Shown here piece by piece: positions 15,941 to 25,400 of a DNA stretch of 64,000 bases; position 1 is the first letter of the stretch, and the number at the start of each line of letters is the position of its first letter. The notes under the pieces are model-generated. The model ran no database searches, was not told where the DNA came from, and saw only the letters and a list, made by a program, of their open reading frames with translations. This stretch comes from Paenibacillus sp. JJ-223 (lineage in GTDB: Bacteria > Bacillota > Bacilli > Paenibacillales > Paenibacillaceae). The stretch spans positions 186,001-250,000 of the forward strand of contig NZ_CAKMMP010000001.1 in NCBI RefSeq assembly GCF_927798175.1, read 5' to 3'. Position numbers and translations under genes: made by a program.

Positions 15941-16741
15941 ATGACCGGGATGGCGTTGAAAGCGATTTTGTTCGACCTTGATGATACTTTGTTGTGGGAT
16001 GAGCGCAGTGTAAGAGAAGCTTTTCATGAGACATGTCTCGTGGCAGCCCAAGAAACGGGCATTGATCCGAAAAAGCTTGAAGAAGCCGTTCGCAATGAAG
16101 CTCGTAACTTGTACGAATCTTACGAAACGTTTCCGTTTACCAAGATGATTGGAATCAATCCTTTTGAAGGTCTTTGGGCCAATTTCACAGGAGGAGAACA
16201 AGCGGAATTCCGCCAGTTGGAACAGCTCGCTCCGGTGTATCGGAAGGAGTCATGGCGACGTGGCTTGTTGAAATTGGGCGTAGACCAAGAGGAATTAGCC
16301 GAGCGTTTGGCTGAACAATTTGCGGCTGAGCGTCGAGCGAGACCCCATATCTACGAAGAAACGATGGATACGCTGCGTGAACTGCAAGGGAATTACAAAT
16401 TGCTGCTTTTAACGAATGGTTGTCCTGCTTTGCAGCAAGAAAAATTGGACGGCGTGCCCGAATTGGCTCCATTTTTTGATCATATTATTATCTCGGGTTC
16501 TTTCGGAAAGGGAAAACCGGATCCGTCCATCTTTGAACATGCTTTAGCCCAACTCGGCGTCAAACCTGAAGAGAGCATGATGGTAGGGGATAAGCTTACT
16601 ACGGATATTCGGGGAGCATTATCTTCGGGTATTCGAGCTGTATGGATTAACCGGGAAAATAAAGAGAATCCAGAGTCGTATGCACCTGATCATGAAATTA
16701 AACATTTGGCAGATTTGAAGCGTATTATTGCTGAATTTTAA
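15941..16741 (+). CDS. HAD-superfamily hydrolase, subfamily IA
   Basis: A 266-residue phosphatase-like protein with all HAD motifs: I FDLDDTL, II LLLLTNG, III Lys in GKGKPDP and IV MVGDKLTTDI. A helical cap of about 100 residues lies between motifs I and II, as in subfamily I. Relatives dephosphorylate small phosphorylated metabolites or nucleotides (compare YjjG or YsaA types), but the substrate cannot be told. The ATG at 15941 has a close AAGGGG site; ATG at 15950 is possible. A large-loop terminator follows. Confidence 0.8.
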   Translation: MTGMALKAILFDLDDTLLWDERSVREAFHETCLVAAQETGIDPKKLEEAVRNEARNLYESYETFPFTKMIGINPFEGLWANFTGGEQAEFRQLEQLAPVYRKESWRRGLLKLGVDQEELAERLAEQFAAERRARPHIYEETMDTLRELQGNYKLLLLTNGCPALQQEKLDGVPELAPFFDHIIISGSFGKGKPDPSIFEHALAQLGVKPEESMMVGDKLTTDIRGALSSGIRAVWINRENKENPESYAPDHEIKHLADLKRIIAEF

Positions 16742-16772
16742 GTTCTTATGCATTAACATATCGTACAGAAGG

Positions 16773-16839
16773 AATGTTGGTACTTTATTTGGGGGCAGCT
16801 GTTTTGCCATCCATTTGAAGCAGCCAACATTTTTTTTTT
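16773..16839 (+). terminator. terminator after the HAD gene
   Basis: AATGTTGG (16773-16780) pairs with CCAACATT (16824-16831), with a long T run. The 43-base loop is unusually long. Confidence 0.6.
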
Positions 16840-16851
16840 ATAAAAAAGATG

Positions 16852-16880
16852 TTGAAATGTTGGAACGGTTGATTTAGAAT
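16852..16880 (+). promoter_or_regulatory. candidate sigma-A promoter
   Basis: TTGAAA (16852-16857), 17 bp, TAGAAT (16875-16880), directly after the HAD terminator and directly before the palindrome. Confidence 0.5.
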
Positions 16881-16890
16881 ATAACTAACA

Positions 16891-16907
16891 TACTAGTATG
16901 ACTAGTA
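16891..16907 (+). promoter_or_regulatory. palindromic operator, FadR-type GntR consensus
   Basis: TACTAGT-ATG-ACTAGTA. The centre TAGTATGACTA (16894-16904) fits the FadR-subfamily pattern TNGTNNNACNA. It starts a few bases after the expected transcription start. An FCD-type GntR regulator is encoded downstream at 20972, a plausible binder (inference). Confidence 0.55.
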
Positions 16908-17053
16908 TGCGATTGTACAAAGCGATTCATCTTGTAACTAAACGATGCAACGACGTTAAGCATCCCGCTAACAAAAACGGTGAAAGGAATGATCGTACAC
17001 CATGTTTAGCGTGAAGGGAGCAAGAGTGTAATCGCTATTCATTTCGTATTCAT

Positions 17054-17067
17054 TGTAAGCGCTTTAT
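17054..17067 (+). promoter_or_regulatory. cre-like site
   Basis: TGTAAGCGCTTTAT matches the CcpA consensus TGWAANCGNTNWCA except the last two bases. Confidence 0.45.
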
Positions 17068-17174
17068 AGTTATTGTGAAACCACTGGAATTTGGGAAGCG
17101 ACGGTTTGTACTTTTAAGCTTCCATTTCGATGTTGGCGGTTTAGAGAAATCAATTATACCAGTTTACACAAAAA

Positions 17175-17188
17175 TGATACCGTTTACA
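17175..17188 (+). promoter_or_regulatory. cre-like site
   Basis: TGATACCGTTTACA has one mismatch to the CcpA consensus, 137 bp before the first permease gene. Confidence 0.5.
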
Positions 17189-17324
17189 TGGTTTGATGGA
17201 TCTATTTTGTTATGGGGGTGAACATTCAGTATACATCAAGAAGCGTCAGGTCACAGGAAAAGTGTGGGTTTACAGCGATTGGACCCATGCCTTAATTCAT
17301 GTTTATGGATCGGAGTGAGGACAC

Positions 17325-18287
17325 ATGAAGACGGAAACTGCTAAAACGACATTAACGATGACCTCTTTGCGTAAAGAAAGCAGATTACAGACAGCTGCAG
17401 CGCTGTTCCGTAAAGATTGGCAGCTGTACTCATTGTTAATTCTTCCAATCATTTATTTGCTGATTTTTAAATATGGTCCGATGCTTGGAAACATCATTGC
17501 TTTTAGACGATTTGTTCCCGGGGGAAGTATTTTCGGGGAAACATGGGTTGGATTCAGATATTTCCAAATGTTTATTCAAGACCCGACCTTCTGGAAAGTG
17601 TTTGGAAATACACTGATGCTTGGCGGTTTGGCGCTGCTCTTCACCTTTCCGGTACCGATCATCTTTGCATTGCTGCTGAACGAGGTGAAAAGCAAACGAT
17701 TCAAAAAATTCGTGCAAACGGCTTCATATCTTCCGCACTTTCTGTCCATCGTCATCGTTGCCGGTATGATCCTGCAGCTGACAGCCGTAAATGGCTCCAT
17801 TAACAGCTTGGTATCCTTCTTCACTGGAGACACCATTCCCTTCATGCAGCGCGCTGAATGGTTCAGAACCGTCTATATTACCTCCGAAGTTTGGCAGGGA
17901 ATGGGCTGGGGGGCGATTTTGTATCTGGCAGCATTGACAACCATCGACGACTCCTTGTATGAAGCTGCCCGAATCGATGGCGCGAATCGTTGGAAACAAA
18001 CGCTGCATGTGACCATTCCTGGCATTTTGCCCACAATTGTTACACTGCTGATTCTGAATCTGGGCAACTTCCTGGCGGTTGGGTTCGAGAAAATATTGCT
18101 CCTGTACAATCCGCTGACTTATGAAACATCTGACGTGATCTCCACCTATCTGTACCGGGTCGGCCTGCAATCCAGCAACTTTAGTTACGCGACAGCCATC
18201 GGATTGTTCGAATCGATTATCGGGCTCATTCTCGTATTTTCGGTGAACGCGATCTCGCGCAGATTGACGCAAAGAAGCTTGTGGTAA
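17325..18287 (+). CDS. ABC sugar-transporter permease, LplB type
   Basis: A 320-residue inner-membrane permease of the carbohydrate uptake 1 family, close in kind to LplB. The N-terminal half carries DWQLYSLLILPIIYLLIF then FKYGPMLGNIIAFRRF. Six membrane segments follow, and the EAA loop that contacts the ATPase reads EAARIDGANRWKQTLHVTIP. First gene of a three-gene operon, 12 bp from the second permease. No ATPase gene is nearby, so a shared MsmX-type ATPase probably energises it (known for relatives, not seen here). Confidence 0.88.
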   Translation: MKTETAKTTLTMTSLRKESRLQTAAALFRKDWQLYSLLILPIIYLLIFKYGPMLGNIIAFRRFVPGGSIFGETWVGFRYFQMFIQDPTFWKVFGNTLMLGGLALLFTFPVPIIFALLLNEVKSKRFKKFVQTASYLPHFLSIVIVAGMILQLTAVNGSINSLVSFFTGDTIPFMQRAEWFRTVYITSEVWQGMGWGAILYLAALTTIDDSLYEAARIDGANRWKQTLHVTIPGILPTIVTLLILNLGNFLAVGFEKILLLYNPLTYETSDVISTYLYRVGLQSSNFSYATAIGLFESIIGLILVFSVNAISRRLTQRSLW

Positions 18288-18299
18288 AGGAGGAGCATC

Positions 18300-19169
18300 A
18301 TGTTTGAATCCAAATCATACAAAGTGTTCAAGGTATTCAATGTCATCTTTTTATTGTTCGTAGTGTTCATTACGCTTTACCCGTTTTTGAATGTCGTGGC
18401 GCAATCCTTCAGCAGTGAGTCGTATATTAACTCCGGCAAGGTGAGCATTATCCCAAGAGGATTCAATATCGACACCTATAAAACGATTTCCAAGGACAGC
18501 ATGTTCTGGACCAACTATAAAAACACGGTGATATACACCATTGTGGGCACATTGATTTCCATGTTCATGACCACGATCTTCGCCTACGCGCTGTCCAAAA
18601 AGCGTCTGATGGGCCGCAAGTTCCTGACGATGTTCGCCGTGTTCACGATGTTTTTCAGCGGTGGTCTGATTCCGAACTATGTTTTGATCAATTCGCTGGG
18701 CTTCAACAACACCATGTGGGCACTGGTCGTGCCGGGCGCAATCAGCATTTATAACATGTTGATCATGAAGTCCTTCTTTGAAAATATGCCGGAAGAGCTG
18801 GAGGAAGCGGCAGCAATCGACGGCCTGAATACGTATGGCATCTTGATCCGCATCATTTTACCGTTAAGTAAAGCAGTTATGGCAACGATGGTACTGTTTT
18901 ATGCCGTTAGCCATTGGAACTCTTGGTTCCCTGCATTTCTCTATCTGGACAAAAAGGAACTGTTTCCGGTCACGATTTATCTTCGCAACATGATCGCCGG
19001 AGCAACAGGGGGAGCTTCTGCGGGAGCATCCGCGGATAACCTTACTTCGATTGCGGCCAACATCAAATCAGTGACGATGGTTCTGACGATCCTGCCGATT
19101 TTGACGATTTATCCGTTTGTGCAGCGTTACTTTGTAACCGGTATCATGCTGGGGTCCGTGAAACAATAG
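18300..19169 (+). CDS. ABC sugar-transporter permease, LplC/YtcP type
   Basis: A 289-residue partner permease. It starts SKSYKVFKVFNVIFLLFVVF, has about six membrane segments, and the EAA loop is EELEEAAAIDGLNTYGILIR. The ATG at 18300 follows AAAGGAGGAG. It forms the heterodimeric channel with the preceding protein. The usual partner, a large lipoprotein, is encoded next. Identification is secure at family level only. Confidence 0.88.
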   Translation: MFESKSYKVFKVFNVIFLLFVVFITLYPFLNVVAQSFSSESYINSGKVSIIPRGFNIDTYKTISKDSMFWTNYKNTVIYTIVGTLISMFMTTIFAYALSKKRLMGRKFLTMFAVFTMFFSGGLIPNYVLINSLGFNNTMWALVVPGAISIYNMLIMKSFFENMPEELEEAAAIDGLNTYGILIRIILPLSKAVMATMVLFYAVSHWNSWFPAFLYLDKKELFPVTIYLRNMIAGATGGASAGASADNLTSIAANIKSVTMVLTILPILTIYPFVQRYFVTGIMLGSVKQ

Positions 19170-19237
19170 GCTCCAGCCCGATATATAAGCTTGTTTACGC
19201 AAGGCCAACCTATACCACATGCAGGGGGACTAAAAGG

Positions 19238-20869
19238 ATGAAACAGAAGCCACGCAAGCTTGTAGGCAAAATGGTTTTGGCAACTTTGATGAGCGTCGTG
19301 CTGGCAGCATGCAGCAGCGGTGCAGGAGGCGGCGAAGCCGATGTGAAAACGAAGGGCGCCATGGAAACGTATAATGTCGGGGATACCTTCAAGGCGACCG
19401 AGCCGTTCAACCTATCGATATTGTACAGCGATCAGCCGGCGTATCCGTATAAAAAGGATTGGCTGTTATTCCAAAAAATCACCGAAATGACCGGTGTAAC
19501 GTTGGAACCTACCATCGTTCCGATGAGCGACTATCCCCAAAAAAGATCCCTCCTGATCAGTTCGGGGGATGCACCTCTGGTAATCCCTAAAACTTATCCG
19601 GGCGAAGAATCGGCATTTGTATCGTCGGGTGCGGTTCTGCCGGTCAGCGATTACATTGACCTGATGCCGAATTTCAAAGATAAAGTGGAAAAGTGGGGAC
19701 TGGAGGATGAACTTGAAGGCCTTCGGCAGGAAGATGGGAAATACTACGTGCTTCCAGGTCTGCATGAAGAAGTATGGCCTGATTATACGCTTATCGTAAG
19801 AACGGACTTGTTTGAAAAAAATAATATTCCGATTCCGACCACTTGGGATGAATTGTACCAGGCAGCCAAAAAACTAAAAGAAATTTATCCGGACTCCACT
19901 CCGTTCTCGGATCGATTCAAATTCAACAGCACGCTGAACATCGCTGCCACCGGTTTTGGAACGAAAGCAGGTTGGGGATTCGGCAACGGACTGACGTACA
20001 AGAAAGATCAGGATGAATTCGTGTATACGGCGACGACGCCGGAGTACAAGGAAATGCTGGAGTATTTCAACAAACTGGTTACGGAAGGATTGCTCGACAA
20101 AGAAAGCTTTACGCAGGATGATGATCAGGCCACGCAGAAATTCGTTTCCGGCAAGTCCTTCATCATTAACGGTAACTCGCAAACGCTCGTGCTGCATCGC
20201 AATGACATGAACAAAACGCTCGGCGAAGGGAACTTCTCCATTGCCAAAATTACGGTTCCAGGCGGTCCAAAAGGACAGCTGATGTCCGGATCCAGACTTG
20301 AAAACGGTGTCATGATCTCGAGCAAGATCAAGGATAGCGACAATTTCAAAGCCATTATGCAGTTTATTGACTGGCTCTACTACAGCGACCAAGGTCAAGA
20401 ATTCGCGAAATGGGGCGTTGAAGGCGAGACCTTTACCAAAGAAAACGGCGTTCGCAAGCTGGCAGACGACATCAACTACAACGGACTGAATCCAAAGGGA
20501 ACCAAAGATCTGCGCATTGATTATGGTTTCTCTGGCGGGGTGTTCGCGTATGGTGGAACGACCGATTTGCTGCAATCCATGTTCAGCGAAGAAGAACTGA
20601 AATTCCAGCAGGACATGAAGGAGACCAAAGAAGTGGTTCCGGCAGAACCACCGATCCCGTATTCCGAAATTGACCGTGAACAGGTTACGCTGCTGAGCAC
20701 GCCGCTCAAAGACTACACGGACCAAAACACGTTGAAGTTTATTCTGGGCGAACGCAAATTGTCTGAGTTTGATACCTTTGTACAGGAACTGGAAAGTCAA
20801 GGATTGTCCCAATACGTGAAGCTTGCCAACGACACTTACAAGAAGTATAAAGAGAGCAAACAACAGTAA
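19238..20869 (+). CDS. extracellular solute-binding lipoprotein, LplA type
   Basis: A 543-residue lipoprotein that captures substrate for the two permeases. The signal peptide ends in the lipobox LAAC (Cys about residue 25), followed by SSGAGGG. Long binding proteins of about 500-550 residues are typical of the LplA/family-1 group that takes up oligosaccharides in Paenibacillus. The ATG at 19238 follows AGGGGGAC. It is third in the operon. A hairpin at 20889-20926 probably ends or attenuates the transcript. The ligand cannot be deduced. Confidence 0.87.
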   Translation: MKQKPRKLVGKMVLATLMSVVLAACSSGAGGGEADVKTKGAMETYNVGDTFKATEPFNLSILYSDQPAYPYKKDWLLFQKITEMTGVTLEPTIVPMSDYPQKRSLLISSGDAPLVIPKTYPGEESAFVSSGAVLPVSDYIDLMPNFKDKVEKWGLEDELEGLRQEDGKYYVLPGLHEEVWPDYTLIVRTDLFEKNNIPIPTTWDELYQAAKKLKEIYPDSTPFSDRFKFNSTLNIAATGFGTKAGWGFGNGLTYKKDQDEFVYTATTPEYKEMLEYFNKLVTEGLLDKESFTQDDDQATQKFVSGKSFIINGNSQTLVLHRNDMNKTLGEGNFSIAKITVPGGPKGQLMSGSRLENGVMISSKIKDSDNFKAIMQFIDWLYYSDQGQEFAKWGVEGETFTKENGVRKLADDINYNGLNPKGTKDLRIDYGFSGGVFAYGGTTDLLQSMFSEEELKFQQDMKETKEVVPAEPPIPYSEIDREQVTLLSTPLKDYTDQNTLKFILGERKLSEFDTFVQELESQGLSQYVKLANDTYKKYKESKQQ

Positions 20870-20888
20870 CCTAATGCCCAAAGCCCGG

Positions 20889-20926
20889 ATTGCCGTTTCA
20901 CTTGAGCATTTCAGTGGAGCGGCAAT
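20889..20926 (+). terminator. hairpin between the binding-protein and gntR genes
   Basis: ATTGCCG (20889-20895) pairs with CGGCAAT (20920-20926), extended by CACT/AGTG. Only a weak T tail follows, so it may be leaky. Confidence 0.5.
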
Positions 20927-20971
20927 TTGTGCTAAGATGGATGAATACGGCTGAGAGGAAGAGGTTAAGGA

Positions 20972-21646
20972 ATGTCACTTAATCAAAAAATTAGAGGATC
21001 GACCCGGGCATATTCATACAATCTGATTAAAGAGCGCATATTGCATCTTGAACTTGAGCCGGGCACGAAGATTTCCGAAAAGGAAATTGCGGATGAATTG
21101 CAGGTGAGCAGGACCCCTGTCCGGGAAGCGTTTATGAAACTCGCCGAAGAAGAACTGCTCGATATTATTCCGCAGAGCGGGACGGTCGTGTCGCTCATTA
21201 ATTTGGAACACGTGGAAGAAGGGCGATTCATCAGGGAAAAGATCGAAATGGAAATCGTGGCTCTTGCTTGTGCTTCTCTTGAGGAAGAGTTCAGGTTCCG
21301 ACTGGAGACCAACATTGCGATGCAGGAAGTATGCCTTGATAACAATAATGTTTATAGGCTGTATGAGCTCGATGAAGAATTCCACCAAATACTGTTTCAG
21401 GCGACAGGCAAAATGCGGACATGGAAGATGCTGCAGCAGTTGAACATTCCTTTTAATCGCTTGCGCCTGCTCCGTTTGTCCGAAGTTTCCAACCTGGACG
21501 TCATCGTTTCCCAGCACAAAGAGATCTATAGATTGATTACGGCACGGGAGACCGAGCTGGCCGTTAAGGCCATGGAAGAGCATCTTCGTTTGGTCATGAT
21601 CGAACAAGAGCCGGTCAAAGCCAAATTCCCGCATTATTTTATATAA
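20972..21646 (+). CDS. GntR-family regulator with FCD domain
   Basis: A 224-residue repressor-type protein. The winged HTH (about 10-75) contains LELEPGTKISEKEIADELQV and SRTPVREAFMKLAEEELL. The all-helical FCD effector domain (about 80-215) keeps metal- or acid-binding positions such as DEEFHQ and the late His in EEHLRLV. FadR-type relatives bind TNGTNNNACNA. Such a site precedes the transporter operon at 16891, which makes this the likely local regulator (inference). The ligand is unknown. A terminator follows. Confidence 0.85.
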   Translation: MSLNQKIRGSTRAYSYNLIKERILHLELEPGTKISEKEIADELQVSRTPVREAFMKLAEEELLDIIPQSGTVVSLINLEHVEEGRFIREKIEMEIVALACASLEEEFRFRLETNIAMQEVCLDNNNVYRLYELDEEFHQILFQATGKMRTWKMLQQLNIPFNRLRLLRLSEVSNLDVIVSQHKEIYRLITARETELAVKAMEEHLRLVMIEQEPVKAKFPHYFI

Positions 21647-21684
21647 AACTCATAGTGGTGAATAATGCCTCAAGAGATGCAACG

Positions 21685-21714
21685 AACCCCTGTTCGATGG
21701 CGAACAGGGGTTTT
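21685..21714 (+). terminator. terminator after gntR
   Basis: AACCCCTGTTCG and CGAACAGGGGTT form a perfect stem with a 4-base loop, then TTTT. Confidence 0.9.
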
Positions 21715-21749
21715 GTTTAGCATATTACATATTCATGCTGTGAATCATC

Positions 21750-22289
21750 TTATTTGATAAAGGATGGATCCGGATAAGGGCTTGCAATCCAGCCGTCTTT
21801 TTCAATAAAGAGGCGTACAGCGATGATTTGTTTGTTTTCCATCAGCGTAAAGAAGTGCGGAATGTTTTCAGGCACGGAGATGACGTCTCCGGGCAGCAGT
21901 TCTACATTAAAGTAACCTTCTTCTTCCGTTCCTTTGATGACAAAAATCCCTTTACCGCCAACAATGGCGCGGATTTCGTCCTCGGAGTGCGTATGGATTT
22001 CTTCAAATTTGGCCAGCTTCGCTTCAATGTCGGGCGTATCTTCAGACAAGGTGATCACGTCCCAGATTTGATAGCCGCGGCGCGCAGCCAAATCTTTGAT
22101 TTCGGCATCGTACGTCTCCAGAACCTGGTTTTTTTGCTCGTCGGTCAGGTTGAAGTTGGTTTGCAGTTCAGGGCTTAATTTGGAGGCATCCCATTTTTCA
22201 TATAATACGTCATATTTGTTCAAGAAATTTCGAACGTTTTCTTCTCCGGTGATACGTTCGTTCGTTTTTCGGATCACGATTTCAGCCAT
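21750..22289 (-). CDS. mtnD: acireductone dioxygenase MtnD
   Basis: A 179-residue cupin of the methionine salvage pathway that cleaves acireductone to formate and the 2-keto precursor of methionine. Metal ligands are the H-x-H of EEIHTHSEDEIRAIVGG, the following Glu and the later His of SVPENIPHF; RGYQIWDVI and GKGIFVIKG are also family-typical. The start is set at 22289 (MAEIVIRK) because AAGAGGGGAAG precedes it; the frame extends 34 codons further without a ribosome site. No other mtn genes are adjacent. It is divergent from metH, also a methionine gene. Confidence 0.9.
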   Translation of the reverse strand: MAEIVIRKTNERITGEENVRNFLNKYDVLYEKWDASKLSPELQTNFNLTDEQKNQVLETYDAEIKDLAARRGYQIWDVITLSEDTPDIEAKLAKFEEIHTHSEDEIRAIVGGKGIFVIKGTEEEGYFNVELLPGDVISVPENIPHFFTLMENKQIIAVRLFIEKDGWIASPYPDPSFIK

Positions 22290-22420
22290 TTTCTTCCCCT
22301 CTTTTCCACTAGGTTTGATAGACATTATATCGGAACGCTTCGATTTTGTCGATTCATTAATTCGTTCGGGTCGATGCCAAACCCGCCACACGGCTGATGA
22401 AAACGATCTTTCACAATAAG

Positions 22421-22439
22421 TTAGTTTCTGTTAAACTAA
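22421..22439 (+). promoter_or_regulatory. inverted repeat upstream of metH
   Basis: TTAGTTT (22421-22427) and AAACTAA (22433-22439) are perfect inverted arms with a 5-bp centre, 29 bp before the metH start. Possibly an operator; no known regulator fits by eye. Confidence 0.35.
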
Positions 22440-22467
22440 GATTTAACGTTTTGCGGGGGTGACCATA

Positions 22468-25400
22468 TTGGATAAGCTTAGTCTACACGATGCATTAAAA
22501 CAACGAATATTAATCCTCGACGGTGCAATGGGGACGATGATCCAGCAAGTTGAACTTACCGGCGCAGATTTTGGCGGCGAAGAGCTGGATGGATGCAATG
22601 AGATGCTCGTGTTAACACGCCCGGATCTCATTCAGCGGATTCACGAAGATTATTTGGAAGCCGGTGCCGATTTAATAGAAACCAACACGTTTGGTGCGAC
22701 TTCGGTTGTACTGGCTGAATATGAAATACAGGATCGCGCGCGCGAAATCAATCTGGCTGCGGCCAAGATCGCGAAGGCTGCCGCCGACCGCTATTCTACG
22801 CCTGACCATCCGCGCTACGTCGTGGGTGCAATGGGCCCAACGACCAAAACGCTGTCGGTTACGGGCGGAGTGACCTTCCAGGAGCTGGTTGACAGTTATT
22901 TCGAACAGGCCGTCGCTTTAATCGAGGGCGGCGTTGATGCGTTACTGCTCGAAACTTCACAGGATACGCTCAACGTAAAAGCAGGGAGCATCGGCATTCA
23001 ACAAGCCTTCGAACAGACGGGCGTCAAATTGCCGTTGATGATCTCGGGCACGATTGAGCCGATGGGTACCACTTTGGCAGGTCAAAACATCGAATCGTTC
23101 TATATCTCTCTGGAACACCTTAACCCGATTTCGGTGGGGTTAAACTGCGCGACAGGACCCGAGTTCATGCGTGACCATATTCGTTCGCTTTCGAGCATGG
23201 CCTCGGCCGCCGTCAGCTGTTATCCCAACGCGGGTTTGCCGGATGAGAATGGGAACTATCATGAATCGCCGGAATCGCTTGCCCAAAAGATCGGTGCCTT
23301 TGCCGAGCAAGGCTGGCTGAACATCGCGGGCGGATGCTGCGGCACGACGCCTGCACATATCCGGGCGATGCGCGATACCCTGGCAAAGTACCCCCCAAGA
23401 GAACTGAACGGAACACATCCGCCGGCGTTATCCGGCATTGATCCGGTATACATCGAGCAGGACAATCGCCCATATATGGTGGGAGAGCGGACCAACGTGC
23501 TCGGATCACGCAAATTCAAACGCCTTATTGTCGAAGGGAAGTATGAAGAGGCTTCGGAAATTGCGCGTGCACAGGTGAAGAACGGGGCGCATATTGTCGA
23601 CATTTGCGTACAGGACCCTGACCGCGAGGAAAGCGAGGACATGATCAAGTTCCTTGAGCTCGTCGTCAAAAAGGTCAAGGTCCCCCTGATGATCGATACG
23701 ACCGATGCAAAGGTCATCGATCTTGCATTGCAATATTCTCAAGGCAAAGCGATTATTAACTCCATTAACCTTGAGGATGGCGAAGAAAAATTCGAGCTCG
23801 TCACACCTTTGCTGCACAAGTACGGCGGAGCCGTCGTTGTAGGTACGATCGATGAGCGAGGCCAGGCGATCAGCAGAGAGGACAAGCTTGACGTGGCCAA
23901 GCGCTCCTATGATTTGCTCGTAAGAAAGTACGGCCTGCAGCCGGAAGACCTGATTTTTGATACGCTTGTTTTCCCTGTCGGTACGGGGGATGAGCAATAT
24001 ATCGGCTCGGCCAAGGAAACGATCGAAGGCATTCGTCTGATCAAAGAAGCCATGCCGGAATGTCACACAATTCTCGGAATCAGTAACATCTCGTTTGGTT
24101 TGCCGGAGGCAGGCCGCGAAGTGCTGAACTCCGTGTTTCTGTACGAGTGTACCAAGGCGGGACTTGATTATGCGATCGTAAATACGGAGAAGCTGGAGCG
24201 CTATGCCTCCATTCCGGAGGAAGAGCGCAGATTGTCCGAAGAGCTGCTCTATAACACGAACGACGAAACGCTGGCTGCATTCGTTGCCGCTTTCCGCAAC
24301 AAAAAGGTAGAGAAAAAAGAGAAAATCTCGAACCTTTCGTTGGAAGAACGGCTTGCTTCTTATGTGGTCGAAGGCAGTAAGGAAGGACTTATTCCCGACC
24401 TCAATGAAGCGTTGACCAAATACTCCGCGCTGGAAGTCATTAACGGGCCGTTGATGGCGGGCATGGAGGAAGTGGGGCGGCTGTTCAACAACAATGAGCT
24501 GATTGTTGCCGAGGTGCTGCAGAGCGCCGAAGTCATGAAGGCATCCGTTGCCCATCTGGAGCAGTTCATGGAGAAAAACGAATCATCGGTCAAAGGGAAA
24601 ATCATTCTCGCCACCGTTAAAGGTGACGTGCATGACATTGGAAAAAACCTCGTGGAAATCATTCTCTCCAACAATGGTTACCAGATCATCAATTTGGGTA
24701 TAAAAGTACCACCTGAACGGATCATTGAGGCTTATCGCAAGGAAAAAGCGGATGCGATCGGTTTGTCCGGACTGCTCGTAAAATCAGCGCAGCAGATGAT
24801 CGTAACCGCTCAGGATTTGCGCACGGCAGGCGTGGACGTTCCTATTATGGTCGGCGGGGCGGCACTGACTCGCAAATTCACCAAAACACGTATCCGTCCG
24901 GAGTACGACGGCATGGTCGTGTATGCCAAGGATGCCATGGACGGGCTGGATCTGGCGAACAAGCTGATGAATCCGGAAACCCGCGCGCAGATGCAGCTGG
25001 AGATGGACGCGGAAAAAGAGGCTGATGCAGCCAACGCGGACAACGTGAAGTCGATGCCAGAGCTTACTCGCGTGGAACGGTCCGACATCGCGATCGATAA
25101 CCCGGTGCTTGTACCGCCTGATTTGGAACGGCACGTGCTGCGGAATTACCCTATTTCGCACATCCTGCCTTACGTCAACATGCAGATGCTGCTCGGACAT
25201 CATTTGGGGCTTCGTGGTTCGGTAGAGCAATTGCTCGCTGCGGGTGATCCCAAAGCAACTGATCTTAAAGCGGTCGTGGATGGCATCATGAACGACGCGA
25301 TTCGCGACGGCATTATTCAGGCCCATGCGATGTATCAATTTTTCCCGGCACAATCGAGCGGAAACAGCATTATCGTGTATGATCCGAAGGATACAAGCCA

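Larger units (their letters stand above)
16840..17324. other. control region of the ABC-transporter operon
   Basis: No gene over a few codons. It holds a promoter (16852-16880), a palindromic operator (16891-16907) and two cre-like sites (17054, 17175), leaving a leader of about 440 bases before the first permease gene. Confidence 0.5.
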
